Shown: piece after piece, positions 38,108-46,297 of the stretch
Layout of the letters: the number at the start of each line of letters is the position of its first letter
Numbering within the stretch: position 1 is the first letter of the stretch
From: Mycobacterium sp. 852002-50816_SCH5313054-b
Lineage (GTDB): Bacteria > Actinomycetota > Actinomycetes > Mycobacteriales > Mycobacteriaceae
Assembly: GCF_001667185.1 (NCBI RefSeq)
Contig: NZ_LZIC01000097.1
Coordinates: 32,191 to 96,190, forward strand
Direction of reading: 5' to 3'
DNA length: 64,000 nt
The notes under the pieces: generated by a model
The model's input: the letters and a program-made list of their open reading frames with translations, nothing else
Database searches by the model: none
What the model was told of the DNA's origin: nothing
Program-made: the position numbers and the translations under genes

Positions 38108-40825
38108 TCATTTCGATGGGGTTATTTCCCTAAGAAGTCGAGCCTTAATCAATTCGTCGACTGGAACCGGCTTCCCGGTCGATTTATCAAGCACGATCCA
38201 TTGATCCCCACCGCCGGGTTGGCCGAACGCACCTTTTGCGGGGCCGTGTTGAACGACCCAATCCTGGCCTGGGGGGATTTCTCGACCGGTACCTTCGAAT
38301 AAATGGTATTGGGCGGCCAGGCCCGGTGGAGTTGCTCGCTCGGCCAACGGGATCCCCTCCGGTGACAAGAACCCGCCGCCGTTTGGCCCAAGGCGGTCGA
38401 GGCGGAGATCAGTCGGAATGTGATTGGTCTCAAACGGATGTCCGGCGAAACCATTCTTTGGCGCTTGAACATCCCAATCCCAAAAAGTCTTGCCATCTGG
38501 GCCTCGGACAGCGAACTCCCGTTCGAATTCGACCGGGGTTCGTCCAGCTAACGGTTCGTAGCCTTCAAAGATCTTGGACGGAACGCCACCATCTGCCAAA
38601 CGTTTGAGCTCAGCGCCGGGCTGGTCGAGCACCCGCAATGCATCGGTGGCCGGCAATGAGTAGTCGACACCTGGAACTTTTGTTGGGGTTGGTGGCTCGT
38701 GAACACCGGCAGGCCCGTCAGGCGTTTCGCCGGTGGTGCCACTGTCGTGCGGACTTCCCCGATGGTTCGGGGAGCTGTCATCTGATCCGTGTGTGTTTGG
38801 TCGATCGCCAGACCCATGTGGTCCGCCAGCATGCGGTGGCCGTCCATGCGGCGCGCCTGCGGGGCCGCCCTCGCCATGCCCGTGCCAACCGCCGCCGGGG
38901 GACGGAAGTTCAGCAGGTCGACCTCCCAAGGGCATTGAATGCGGCGGCGCCGCGGACGCGAAGGAGGGCGCCGGCTGCGGTGGGTGCGCAGCCACAGGCG
39001 CAGGTTCGACAGGAACTCCGCTAGGCGATACGGGTCCTCGAACCGGCGAATGATCAACCAATTGGGGCATCGTCGAGGGAACGCGTTCATCGGCTGCCGC
39101 TGGTATGGATGGCGGGTGCGAAGCGGGAGAGGTCGCCGGAACCGGATCATGCGGACCACCCGCAGCCGGTGCGACGGCCGACGGTTCGGGGGGTGGTTCG
39201 TGCACAGCACGTTCAGGCTCCGGCGGCGCCGCGTCTAGAGGCCCAGGCTCATGCGCACCTGGCGCGGCGTCCGGCGGGCGCGGCACCGATTCGACAGGCG
39301 CCTCCAGCGGCTTCGGCGCCGGCAAGTCCACCGGGCGGCCTCCGACGGGCGGCGGCTCGATCTTGGGCAGCCGCCCGGTTACGCCTTCGAGATCGTTTGT
39401 CAGCCCCCTGCCTGCTCCGGCGAGATCGGCCAAGGCACCGCGGGCGCCCGCGAGCCCACCGGCCGCCTCCGCACCCGCTCGCCCTGCCGCGCCCGCGGCT
39501 TCCGCGGCCTCGGCGCCTTGCAGGGCCGCCCCACCGGCCTCCGTGGCCGCGCCGGCTTCGCCAGCACCGGGAATGAAGAACATCGCGACGTCGAAGGCGT
39601 TCTCACCGAACCCCAACCCCGGTCGTGCCGTGCTCCAATCATCAAGGTGCAGCAGGGCCTTGAGCTGCTGCCAGTTCGCGTCGACGAACTCCTGCGGGTT
39701 GACGAACCCGTTGACCAGACTTCCTTTCCACAGGCCTTTCGCCATGTCCGTCCACGTTGCGGCCGCGCCGTGGGGATCGACGAGGAACCACCGCGGGTCG
39801 AGGTCCCCGATGGACAGCGCCATCCCGACGGCACCCTTCAGCGCGCCCTCGTTCGCGTTGGCGAAAACGTCGAAAACCGTTGCCACCTGGTTGCCGACCG
39901 CATCACCCAAAAACTGGGTGGCCTCGCGGCGCACGTACTTCTCCAGTTTGACGACCAAGCCGTCGACGACCCCTAAACCCGCCTTGACACCCTGTTCGGC
40001 GGCCCGGGCCTCCCGCCCCAAGTCGTGCAGGACGTCGTTGATGTCCTTGGCGATCTTCTTGATCTCCTCGAGCGCGTCGCCCTTGATGATCAACATCACG
40101 TCGTGCCCGAGGTCGGTCAGTGATCCGAGCCGGTTCAACAGATCCCGAATGTGGCTTTGGGCGCCCGCCACCTCGTTGGCGAAGTTGTCGAGGGCGGTGG
40201 CGAGCTTTCCGGATGCCTCGCCGATTTTGCCCATGCAGTCGCCGATTTGCGACAACGCGTCATCGATCTTTTCCCCTTCGGGGATCTGGTGCGCGTCCAG
40301 CAGCGCCTTGGCGGCGTTCAGCGCACTGCGCATCCCGCCCGCGGACCCCGCAAAGCCGCGCCAACGAGCCGCGGCCGCATGCAAACCGGCCACGTCGCCG
40401 TCGGGCCACACGTCGTCGACGAACGACTGCACCACTGCCCAAAGCAGCGGTGGCGGCTGCCCCTTACCCCACGTCCCCGGCGGCCCGGGCGCCGACATTT
40501 TGGGCTGCGCGGGTGGCGCCTGCAGCGCGCCGGCGCCACCGCCCAGCGTGGAGGCCGCTTCAGCCTGCGAATAGTTGGCGGCGCCTTGCTGGATCAGGGC
40601 CCCGCTCTGCCGGCACGCGTTGATGGCGGCCGCCGCCGCCTGCAGCACCGACTCGCCGGCGTCCTGATACGCCAGGCCGAACACCGCGCCAGCCGCATCC
40701 AGGCCGGTGTGGGCCGCAAAACCCGCCGTCAGCACCGTCAGGTTCGCCGCCAGGCCCTCGCCGGCGGCAATCACGGCGCTACCCACGGCGAACAGCGCCT
40801 GGGGATCGACGACTAGCGGAACCAC
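38108..40825 (-). CDS. WXG100/TNT polymorphic toxin (CpnT-like NAD+ glycohydrolase)
   Basis: A 905-aa modular toxin. Residues ~1-100 are a WXG100-like helical bundle (type VII secretion targeting); a longer helical part continues to ~430 (coiled-coil LEEIKKIAKDINDVLHDLG), then a Pro/Gly/His-rich, low-complexity linker to ~745. The C-terminal ~160 residues are a TNT domain: RLDRLG (808-813), FLSPEGIPLAERATPPG, QYHLFE with His841 and FGQPGGG with Gln869, matching the His and Gln needed for NAD+ cleavage in CpnT, spaced almost equally. The start is GTG at 40825. No EsxE/F-type genes precede it. The candidate immunity gene follows at once. Confidence 0.88.
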   Translation of the reverse strand: MVPLVVDPQALFAVGSAVIAAGEGLAANLTVLTAGFAAHTGLDAAGAVFGLAYQDAGESVLQAAAAAINACRQSGALIQQGAANYSQAEAASTLGGGAGALQAPPAQPKMSAPGPPGTWGKGQPPPLLWAVVQSFVDDVWPDGDVAGLHAAAARWRGFAGSAGGMRSALNAAKALLDAHQIPEGEKIDDALSQIGDCMGKIGEASGKLATALDNFANEVAGAQSHIRDLLNRLGSLTDLGHDVMLIIKGDALEEIKKIAKDINDVLHDLGREARAAEQGVKAGLGVVDGLVVKLEKYVRREATQFLGDAVGNQVATVFDVFANANEGALKGAVGMALSIGDLDPRWFLVDPHGAAATWTDMAKGLWKGSLVNGFVNPQEFVDANWQQLKALLHLDDWSTARPGLGFGENAFDVAMFFIPGAGEAGAATEAGGAALQGAEAAEAAGAAGRAGAEAAGGLAGARGALADLAGAGRGLTNDLEGVTGRLPKIEPPPVGGRPVDLPAPKPLEAPVESVPRPPDAAPGAHEPGPLDAAPPEPERAVHEPPPEPSAVAPAAGGPHDPVPATSPASHPPSIPAAADERVPSTMPQLVDHSPVRGPVSPSGVPVEPAPVAAHPPQPAPSFASAAPPHSMPLGGRPAELPSPGGGWHGHGEGGPAGAPHGRPPHAGGPHGSGDRPNTHGSDDSSPNHRGSPHDSGTTGETPDGPAGVHEPPTPTKVPGVDYSLPATDALRVLDQPGAELKRLADGGVPSKIFEGYEPLAGRTPVEFEREFAVRGPDGKTFWDWDVQAPKNGFAGHPFETNHIPTDLRLDRLGPNGGGFLSPEGIPLAERATPPGLAAQYHLFEGTGREIPPGQDWVVQHGPAKGAFGQPGGGDQWIVLDKSTGKPVPVDELIKARLLREITPSK

Positions 40826-40884
40826 GGCCGAATTCTCGTCGAGGTCGTCGGTCGTCGCTATTCACCCAGTCGCCCGGGTCGCGC

Positions 40885-40940
40885 CGAGCGTAACGCCACT
40901 GCGAAAACCCGGGCCGAAATTCGCAGTGCGGTTACGCTCG
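40885..40940. terminator. Long palindrome at the esterase 3' end
   Basis: Two 21-nt arms (40885-40905 and 40920-40940) pair except for two central positions around a 14-nt loop. The right arm includes the esterase stop codon (40932-40934). It can end transcription of the esterase before the toxin promoter in 40826-40931. Confidence 0.6.
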
Positions 40941-43238
40941 CGAACCACGAAGGGAGGGGACGCGCAGCGTGACGCGGTGCCGTCCGGCCGGCACCGCCAC
41001 CGTCGGCCCGGTCGGCTCCCCGTCGAGTTGCACGCCAACCCCGGCGGGCAGGCCGGCCAGCGTGATCCGCGTGGCGACATCGGTGGCCACCGTGATCGTC
41101 GACGACGGCAGCGCGGCCAGCCCGGCGCGCGCCACGTCGACGGCAAGGCTGGCGACCCCGGTGAGGCGCAGCGTCAGATACGGCAGCGGCGCGACGGCCC
41201 GGCCCACTTGCCAGTCCAGCTCGCTGTAAAGCCCCGGCGTCGGGTCGAAGTGCGGAATGAAGCCGCGGTGGTGCCGAATCGTGTGCGTCGGGTCGGGCCG
41301 GGCATAGGACCGCGCGTCGACTTCAGCCACGGCCCCGCGCCGCGCCGTCACCGACGGATCGGCGGTCAACTCCGAGAGCCACCACACCTGGTGCGGCCCG
41401 ATGCCCAGATCGGTGCGCACCAATTGCGGATACCACGCGAAAGTGATGTGCCCCGGATCGGCTTGGCGCAGAGCCGTTTCCATGTGCGAGATGGGATCCT
41501 CGAACTTGTCCTGCAGCACCCAGGCGATGTGATCCTCGAGCGGATAGACGGTGAACCGGTGCCGGTAGCCCAGCCGGTCGAGCTCGAGCACCTGTTCGGC
41601 GGCCGAGGCGAACGGCACCAGCTCGTCGACCAGCCCGTGGGCGATGACGTACGGCAGCCAGCGCGCGTTCACCAGCAGCTTCCAGGTGTCACCCTCACGG
41701 GCGCATGGCGAGTCCAGGTCGAGGTCGGCCGGGATGTCGACGCCGGGCAGCAGCCGTACACCGCAGGCCGGCGGACCCGCCAGGACCACCGCCTGCGAAA
41801 AGACCTGCGGGTAGCTCAATCCCAGCTTGTAGGCGGCATACCCGCCCATCGAATAGCCGGCGATGACGGTGCGATCGGGGTCGGTGCCCAACTGTTCGGC
41901 GACCCGGGCCCACACCTCCCACACGTCGAGTTCGCCGGTGTCGAAGTACCAGCTGGACGGGCCCCGGGCCAGCGGGGTGACCACCACCGAGTCGCGGCCC
42001 TCGCAGACCTCGTGCAACAGGCGCGGGTCGATCGCGGCGAACTGGCTCTGGCCCAGCGAGAGCGAGTGCAGCAACAGCGTCAACGGCAGCGCGCGCCCCG
42101 GCGCGTAGCTGGACGGCAGGCAGATCGAATAGGGCTGGACGCGCCCGAGGAATTGCGGCTTGGTGCTCAAGATGTCGTAGGCGGCCAACCCCCCTGCCAC
42201 GCCCTGCCCGAGCTCGACCGAGGACACGTACCAGCGGGTCGACGGGCCGGTGATGACCGGCTCGGGCTCGGTGTCGCGGGCGGACAGCCGAGCCCAGGGC
42301 ACCGTCGCCGCGAACGCGGACACGTCGCCATGGCTGAGGGCCGCGGCCTGAGCGGCATCCGACCAGAAGTTCAGGTGCGGCGGCTCCTGTCCGTTGGAGC
42401 GAAACGCGACGTTGTAGACGTTGGGCTGCCCGGGCAGCGCCCCGCGCTCGGCGGGCACGTCGGCGAACCCGTCGCCCGCCGCGTTGGCCAACCCCGCGGC
42501 CAGCCGGACCGTCCAGCTTCCGGCCGGCTCCACCAGCGATCGCGGCACCTGCGCCACAAACGACCGCGACTGCATGTCGACGCTGTGCTCGACCGGGGTG
42601 GTGGCCCCGGTGGTCAGATCGATCAACGTGGCTCCGCGCCCCGACAGCAGCAGGGCCATGTCGATGCCCTCCGAGCGCACGCCCGCGCCGGCCGGCCAGT
42701 CCGCGGCGGCCGTTCGGGCGGGGTCGGTGTCGAAGGCGAACAGCGCGATGGGCACCGAGGCGTCCAGCAACGTGTTCCAGTCGATGCGCCACCAGGTGTG
42801 GGTCTCGGTGAGCCCGATCGCGGCGCGGAAGATGTCGGCGCCGTTGCCCGCGGCGGGACCGTCGGGATAGACGTAGGTGCCGCGCGGCGGCGCCTGGATC
42901 TTCAGATCGCCGACCGGGAGGCCGGTCGCGCCGTGGTCGTCGTAGAGGAAGTCGGTCCAGAACAGGGCGCCCCCGGCGAGTCGGCCGGTGCCGCAGGTGC
43001 GCGGAAACTCCTCGCCGAACGGCCAATTCGGCGGCACCGGCAGCCGCGGCTCGGGGCGTCGCGCCGCGGGCGGCACGCCCTCAGGCATCCCGTCGACGAC
43101 GACGAGTTCGGCGGGCGGCGCCGGCGCGGGAGCGACGGGGTGCAGCACCGCGTCGGCGACGTGACGCGCGATGCGCAGCGGAAGCAGCGTGAGGTCCAGG
43201 ATCGACACGTGGCCCAACGTACGCGGCGGGGCCGTCAT
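40932..43238 (-). CDS. Large esterase/alpha-beta hydrolase of unknown substrate
   Basis: A ~768-aa protein. The N-terminal ~330 residues are a beta-rich domain (GRGATLIDLTTGATTPVEHSVDMQSRSFVAQVP). Residues ~330-610 form an alpha/beta hydrolase: LPLTLLLHSLSLGQSQF, RTVIAGYSMGGYAAYKLGL with the nucleophile elbow GYSMGG, HGLVDELVPFASAAEQV for the acid and YPLEDHIAWVL for the His. The C-terminal end is beta-rich again. It resembles secreted peptidase/esterase-D-like proteins but has no signal peptide. The ATG at 43238 is 5 bases after the pepE stop; a GTG at 43208 is possible. Co-transcribed with pepE. Confidence 0.78.
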   Translation of the reverse strand: MTAPPRTLGHVSILDLTLLPLRIARHVADAVLHPVAPAPAPPAELVVVDGMPEGVPPAARRPEPRLPVPPNWPFGEEFPRTCGTGRLAGGALFWTDFLYDDHGATGLPVGDLKIQAPPRGTYVYPDGPAAGNGADIFRAAIGLTETHTWWRIDWNTLLDASVPIALFAFDTDPARTAAADWPAGAGVRSEGIDMALLLSGRGATLIDLTTGATTPVEHSVDMQSRSFVAQVPRSLVEPAGSWTVRLAAGLANAAGDGFADVPAERGALPGQPNVYNVAFRSNGQEPPHLNFWSDAAQAAALSHGDVSAFAATVPWARLSARDTEPEPVITGPSTRWYVSSVELGQGVAGGLAAYDILSTKPQFLGRVQPYSICLPSSYAPGRALPLTLLLHSLSLGQSQFAAIDPRLLHEVCEGRDSVVVTPLARGPSSWYFDTGELDVWEVWARVAEQLGTDPDRTVIAGYSMGGYAAYKLGLSYPQVFSQAVVLAGPPACGVRLLPGVDIPADLDLDSPCAREGDTWKLLVNARWLPYVIAHGLVDELVPFASAAEQVLELDRLGYRHRFTVYPLEDHIAWVLQDKFEDPISHMETALRQADPGHITFAWYPQLVRTDLGIGPHQVWWLSELTADPSVTARRGAVAEVDARSYARPDPTHTIRHHRGFIPHFDPTPGLYSELDWQVGRAVAPLPYLTLRLTGVASLAVDVARAGLAALPSSTITVATDVATRITLAGLPAGVGVQLDGEPTGPTVAVPAGRHRVTLRVPSLRGSRA

Positions 43239-43243
43239 CGCTG

Positions 43244-44371
43244 CTAGGACGCGGGCACCACGATCAGTTCGTGCGGCCGGTTGTTGACGGCCACGGCGCC
43301 GTCCTCGGTGACGACGACGATGTCCTCGATCCGGGCGCCCCACCGGCCGGGAAAGTAGATGCCGGGCTCGATGGAGAACGCCATGCCCGCGGCCAACGGC
43401 AGGTCGTTGCCGGCGACGATGTACGGCTCCTCGTGTACCGACAGGCCGATGCCATGCCCGGTGCGGTGCACGAAAAACTCCGCCAGCCCGGCCTCGGCCA
43501 GCACGTCGCGGGCGGCGGCGTCGACCCGCTCGGCGGTCACGCCCGGGCGGACGGCCTCCAGGGCCGCGCGCTGGGCCCGCTGCAGCACCGAATACTGTTG
43601 CGCCACATCGGGTGTGGGCTCACCGAGGCTGTAGGTGCGAGTCGAGTCGGAGTGGTAGCCCGGCTCATACGCGCCGCCGATGTCGACGACGACGATGTCG
43701 CCTGACCGCAGCTCGCGATCCGAGTAGCCGTGATGGGGGTCGGCCGCGTGCGGCCCGGAGCCGACGATGATGAACGCCACCTCCGAATGGCCTTCGGCGA
43801 CAATCGCTTCGGCGATGTCGGCGGCGACGTCGGCCTCGGTGCGGCCCGGCCGCAGAAACTCCGGCACCCGCGCATGCACCCGGTCGATGGCCGCGCCGGC
43901 CTTGCGCAGCGCGTCGATCTCGCATTCCTCCTTGGCCATCCGCAGCTCGCGCAGCAGGTCGGTGGCCAACACCGGCAGCACGCCGAGCACTTCGGCCAGC
44001 GGCAACAGGTGCAGGGCGGGCATGGAATCCGTGACGGCGGTCGCGGCCGGCCCGCCGCCCAAGGCCGCCCCCACCAGGCGGTAGGGGTCGTCGCCGTCGA
44101 CCCAATCCCGCACGGCCAGGCCCAGTTCCGCGACGGCCGAGCCCTTGAGGGCGGCCAACTCCAGCCGGGGCACCACGACCGTCGGGTCGCCGGAGGCGGG
44201 CAGCACCAGCGCGGTGAGGCGCTCGAGCGTCTGCGCGCGCGAGCCGATGAGGTACCGCAGGTCGTAGCCGGGAGTGATCACCAGGCCGGCCAGCCCCGCG
44301 TCGGCGGTCGCCGCGGCCGCCGCGGCCAGCCGGCGCGCGTACACGCCCGCGTCGAATCGGTGGGAATCCAT
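43244..44371 (-). CDS. pepE: M24 family Xaa-Pro dipeptidase PepE
   Basis: A 375-aa pita-bread-fold metallopeptidase. The N-terminal creatinase-like domain (DLRYLIGSRAQTLERLTALVLP) is followed by the M24 core with the metal ligands in VVVDIGGAYEPGYHSDSTRTY, HRTGHGIGLSVHEEPYI, FSIEPGIYFPGRWGARIED. Length and context match Rv2089c. It cleaves Xaa-Pro dipeptides in the cytoplasm. Divergent from the exonuclease at 44475. Confidence 0.93.
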   Translation of the reverse strand: MDSHRFDAGVYARRLAAAAAATADAGLAGLVITPGYDLRYLIGSRAQTLERLTALVLPASGDPTVVVPRLELAALKGSAVAELGLAVRDWVDGDDPYRLVGAALGGGPAATAVTDSMPALHLLPLAEVLGVLPVLATDLLRELRMAKEECEIDALRKAGAAIDRVHARVPEFLRPGRTEADVAADIAEAIVAEGHSEVAFIIVGSGPHAADPHHGYSDRELRSGDIVVVDIGGAYEPGYHSDSTRTYSLGEPTPDVAQQYSVLQRAQRAALEAVRPGVTAERVDAAARDVLAEAGLAEFFVHRTGHGIGLSVHEEPYIVAGNDLPLAAGMAFSIEPGIYFPGRWGARIEDIVVVTEDGAVAVNNRPHELIVVPAS

Positions 44372-44394
44372 GGCAGCCAGGCTAAACCCCTGTG

Positions 44395-44453
44395 CCGAAC
44401 GTCGAGTTGTTGCGCCGATTTGCGCAAGTGGTCGACAGCAAGTCGACGTTCGG
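44395..44453. repeat. Nested inverted repeat between divergent genes
   Basis: CCGAACGTCGA (44395-44405) and TCGACGTTCGG (44443-44453) are perfect 11-base arms; inside them TTGCGC (44410-44415) and GCGCAA (44422-44427) form a second stem. It occupies the whole central part of the 103-base gap between pepE and the exonuclease, which are divergent, so it is not a terminator. It is either an operator or a dispersed palindrome. Confidence 0.7.
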
Positions 44454-44474
44454 GGGCATGACAAGATAGCCCGC

Positions 44475-45431
44475 ATGCCCTCTCCGCTCGTGCTGCTCGA
44501 CGGCGCCAGCATGTGGTTCCGGTCGTATTTCGGGGTGCCGTCGTCGATCACCGCCCCCGACGGCCGGCCGGTCAACGCCGTGCGCGGGTTCCTCGACGCG
44601 ATGGCGGTGGTGATCACCCGGCAGCGGCCCGGCCGGCTGGCGGTGTGCCTGGACCTCGATTGGCGACCGCAGTTCCGGGTGGACCTCATCCCGTCCTATA
44701 AGGCGCACCGGGTCGCCGAACCCGAGCCGGCCGGCGAGCCTGACATCGAGGAAGTGCCCGACGACCTGACGCCCCAGGTCGACATGATCATGGAGCTGCT
44801 GGACGCGTTCGGGATCCCGACGGCGGGTGCGGAGGGTTTCGAGGCCGACGACGTGCTGGGCACGCTGGCGGCACGAGAGCGTACCGATCCGGTGGTGGTG
44901 GTCAGCGGCGACCGCGACCTGCTGCAGGTGGTGGCCGACGATCCCGTCCCCGTTCGGGTGCTCTACCTCGGCCGCGGGCTGACCAAGGCCACACTGTTCG
45001 GGCCGGCCGAGGTGGCCGAAACGTATGGCGTGCCGCGTGAACGCGCGGGCGCAGCCTACGCCGAGCTCGCGCTGTTGCGCGGCGACCCGTCCGACGGCCT
45101 GCCCGGGGTGCCCGGCATCGGAGACAAGACGGCGGCCACGCTGCTGGCCCAGCACGGTTCGCTGGAACAGATCCTGGCCGCCGCACAGGATCCAAAGTCC
45201 AAGATGGCCAAGGGTTTACGCGGCAAATTGCTGGCCGCAACGGACTATATCGAGGCCGCCGAACGGGTGGTGCGGGTGGCCACCGACGCGCCGATCACGC
45301 TGTCGACACCCACCGACGCCCTGCCGCTGGCGGCCGCCCATCCGAAACGCACCGCCACACTGGCGACCGAGCTGGGCGTCGGCTCGCCGATTTCCCGCCT
45401 GCAGAAGGCGCTCGACGCGCTGCCCGGCTGA
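44475..45431 (+). CDS. 5'-3' exonuclease (Rv2090-like)
   Basis: A 318-aa flap-endonuclease-type nuclease related to the PolA N-terminal domain. SPLVLLDGASMWFRSYFG and LAVCLDLDWRPQFRVDLIPSYKAHR carry early acidic metal ligands, then GFEADDVLGTLAARE and VVVSGDRDLLQVV the central ones, and LRGDPSDGLPGVPGIGDKTAATLL the helix-hairpin-helix. It removes 5' flaps or RNA primers during repair. The ATG at 44475 starts the conserved domain. Confidence 0.92.
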   Translation: MPSPLVLLDGASMWFRSYFGVPSSITAPDGRPVNAVRGFLDAMAVVITRQRPGRLAVCLDLDWRPQFRVDLIPSYKAHRVAEPEPAGEPDIEEVPDDLTPQVDMIMELLDAFGIPTAGAEGFEADDVLGTLAARERTDPVVVVSGDRDLLQVVADDPVPVRVLYLGRGLTKATLFGPAEVAETYGVPRERAGAAYAELALLRGDPSDGLPGVPGIGDKTAATLLAQHGSLEQILAAAQDPKSKMAKGLRGKLLAATDYIEAAERVVRVATDAPITLSTPTDALPLAAAHPKRTATLATELGVGSPISRLQKALDALPG

Positions 45432-45434
45432 CCG

Positions 45435-46232
45435 CTACTGCGGCCGGCCGACCTCGTAGGTGCCCTTGTTGTCCTGGAAGGTCACCGTGACGTGCTTCTT
45501 GGCGCCGTCGATGCTGACGTCGCAGTCGAAGGTGCCGCCTTTCTTGACCACGGGGTTTTGGCCGTGGTTGCAGGAGACGTCTTTGACGTTCTTGGCGCCG
45601 TAGCCGTTGGTCTCGTCGGTGAGGATCTGCTGGACGCCGGCCTGGGCCTTGTTGACGTCGAGCTTGGTGGTGACGAAAAACCCGGGCTCCCAGAAGCCGA
45701 GCACGAGCACGACCGCGACGACCAGCAGGGCGATCGCGCCGGCCACGCCGCCGATCAGCGCCGTGGAGCGCTTCCTCGCCGGCTGTTGGTAGGGCGGGTA
45801 CTGCTGCGGGTATTCCCCGGGCTGGCCGTACTGCCCCGGCTGACCGTACTGGCCGGGCTGGCCGTACTGCCCTGGCTGACCGTACTGGCCGGGCTGGCCG
45901 TACTGCCCCGGCTGACCGTACTGCCCGGGCTGGCCGTACTGGCCGGGTTGGGCGTACTGGGGCGGCTGCGCGCCGTACTGCCCGGGTTGGCCGTAACCGG
46001 GCTGCTGCTGGGGGTACTGCTGCGGGTAGGCCTGCTCGGTCGGCGGTTGGTACTGCGGATACTCGGCGGGCGGGGTGGCCGGCGTGTAGGCCGGAGCCTG
46101 CCACGTCGCGTCCTGGCCCGGCTGCTGCTGCTGCCAGGGCGATCCGACCTGCGTAGGCTCCGAGGACTGATCGCCGGTCTGACCGGGCGGTTGCCACTCG
46201 TGGCCCGGCTCCGATCCCTGCGGTCCGCTCAT
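45435..46232 (-). CDS. Pro/Gln/Tyr-rich membrane protein, DUF4333 (Rv2091c-like)
   Basis: A 265-aa protein with a cytoplasmic low-complexity N-terminus that includes nine tandem GQPGQY-type hexapeptides (residues 94-147), one membrane helix (STALIGGVAGAIALLVVAVVLVLGFW, ~162-187) and a DUF4333 domain outside with two cysteines (VSCNHGQ and FDCDVS). DUF4333 occurs in many mycobacterial exported proteins of unknown role. It converges with the exonuclease with 3 bases between stops. Confidence 0.9.
   Translation of the reverse strand: MSGPQGSEPGHEWQPPGQTGDQSSEPTQVGSPWQQQQPGQDATWQAPAYTPATPPAEYPQYQPPTEQAYPQQYPQQQPGYGQPGQYGAQPPQYAQPGQYGQPGQYGQPGQYGQPGQYGQPGQYGQPGQYGQPGQYGQPGEYPQQYPPYQQPARKRSTALIGGVAGAIALLVVAVVLVLGFWEPGFFVTTKLDVNKAQAGVQQILTDETNGYGAKNVKDVSCNHGQNPVVKKGGTFDCDVSIDGAKKHVTVTFQDNKGTYEVGRPQ
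45792..45953 (-). repeat. 18-bp tandem repeat coding for GQPGQY
   Basis: Nine consecutive 18-base units encode GQPGQY, with the first (AQPGQY) and last (GQPGEY) divergent. Units differ at third positions in places, so the repeat is held by protein-level selection or by gene conversion. Copy number is likely to vary among strains. Confidence 0.9.
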
Positions 46233-46297
46233 CGTCTCTCCTCAGTTCCCTTGTGTCTCGCGCTATTAGCGCCCTGTAACGGTAGCTCGGGCCTAGC

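Noticed and set aside
40891..40905. GCCACTG, the B12-box core of cobalamin riboswitches, in a palindrome
   Set aside because: It is far from cobalamin genes, lies at the end of the esterase gene and has none of the other riboswitch elements. No riboswitch was found upstream of cobN, cobG or cobL either.
40707..43247. An 846-codon open frame opposite the esterase
   Set aside because: Same shadow effect; the esterase on the other strand has clear catalytic motifs, while this frame has none.
45792..45953. Regular 18-base repeats as a CRISPR array
   Set aside because: There are no spacers; the units are contiguous and code for GQPGQY inside a gene.
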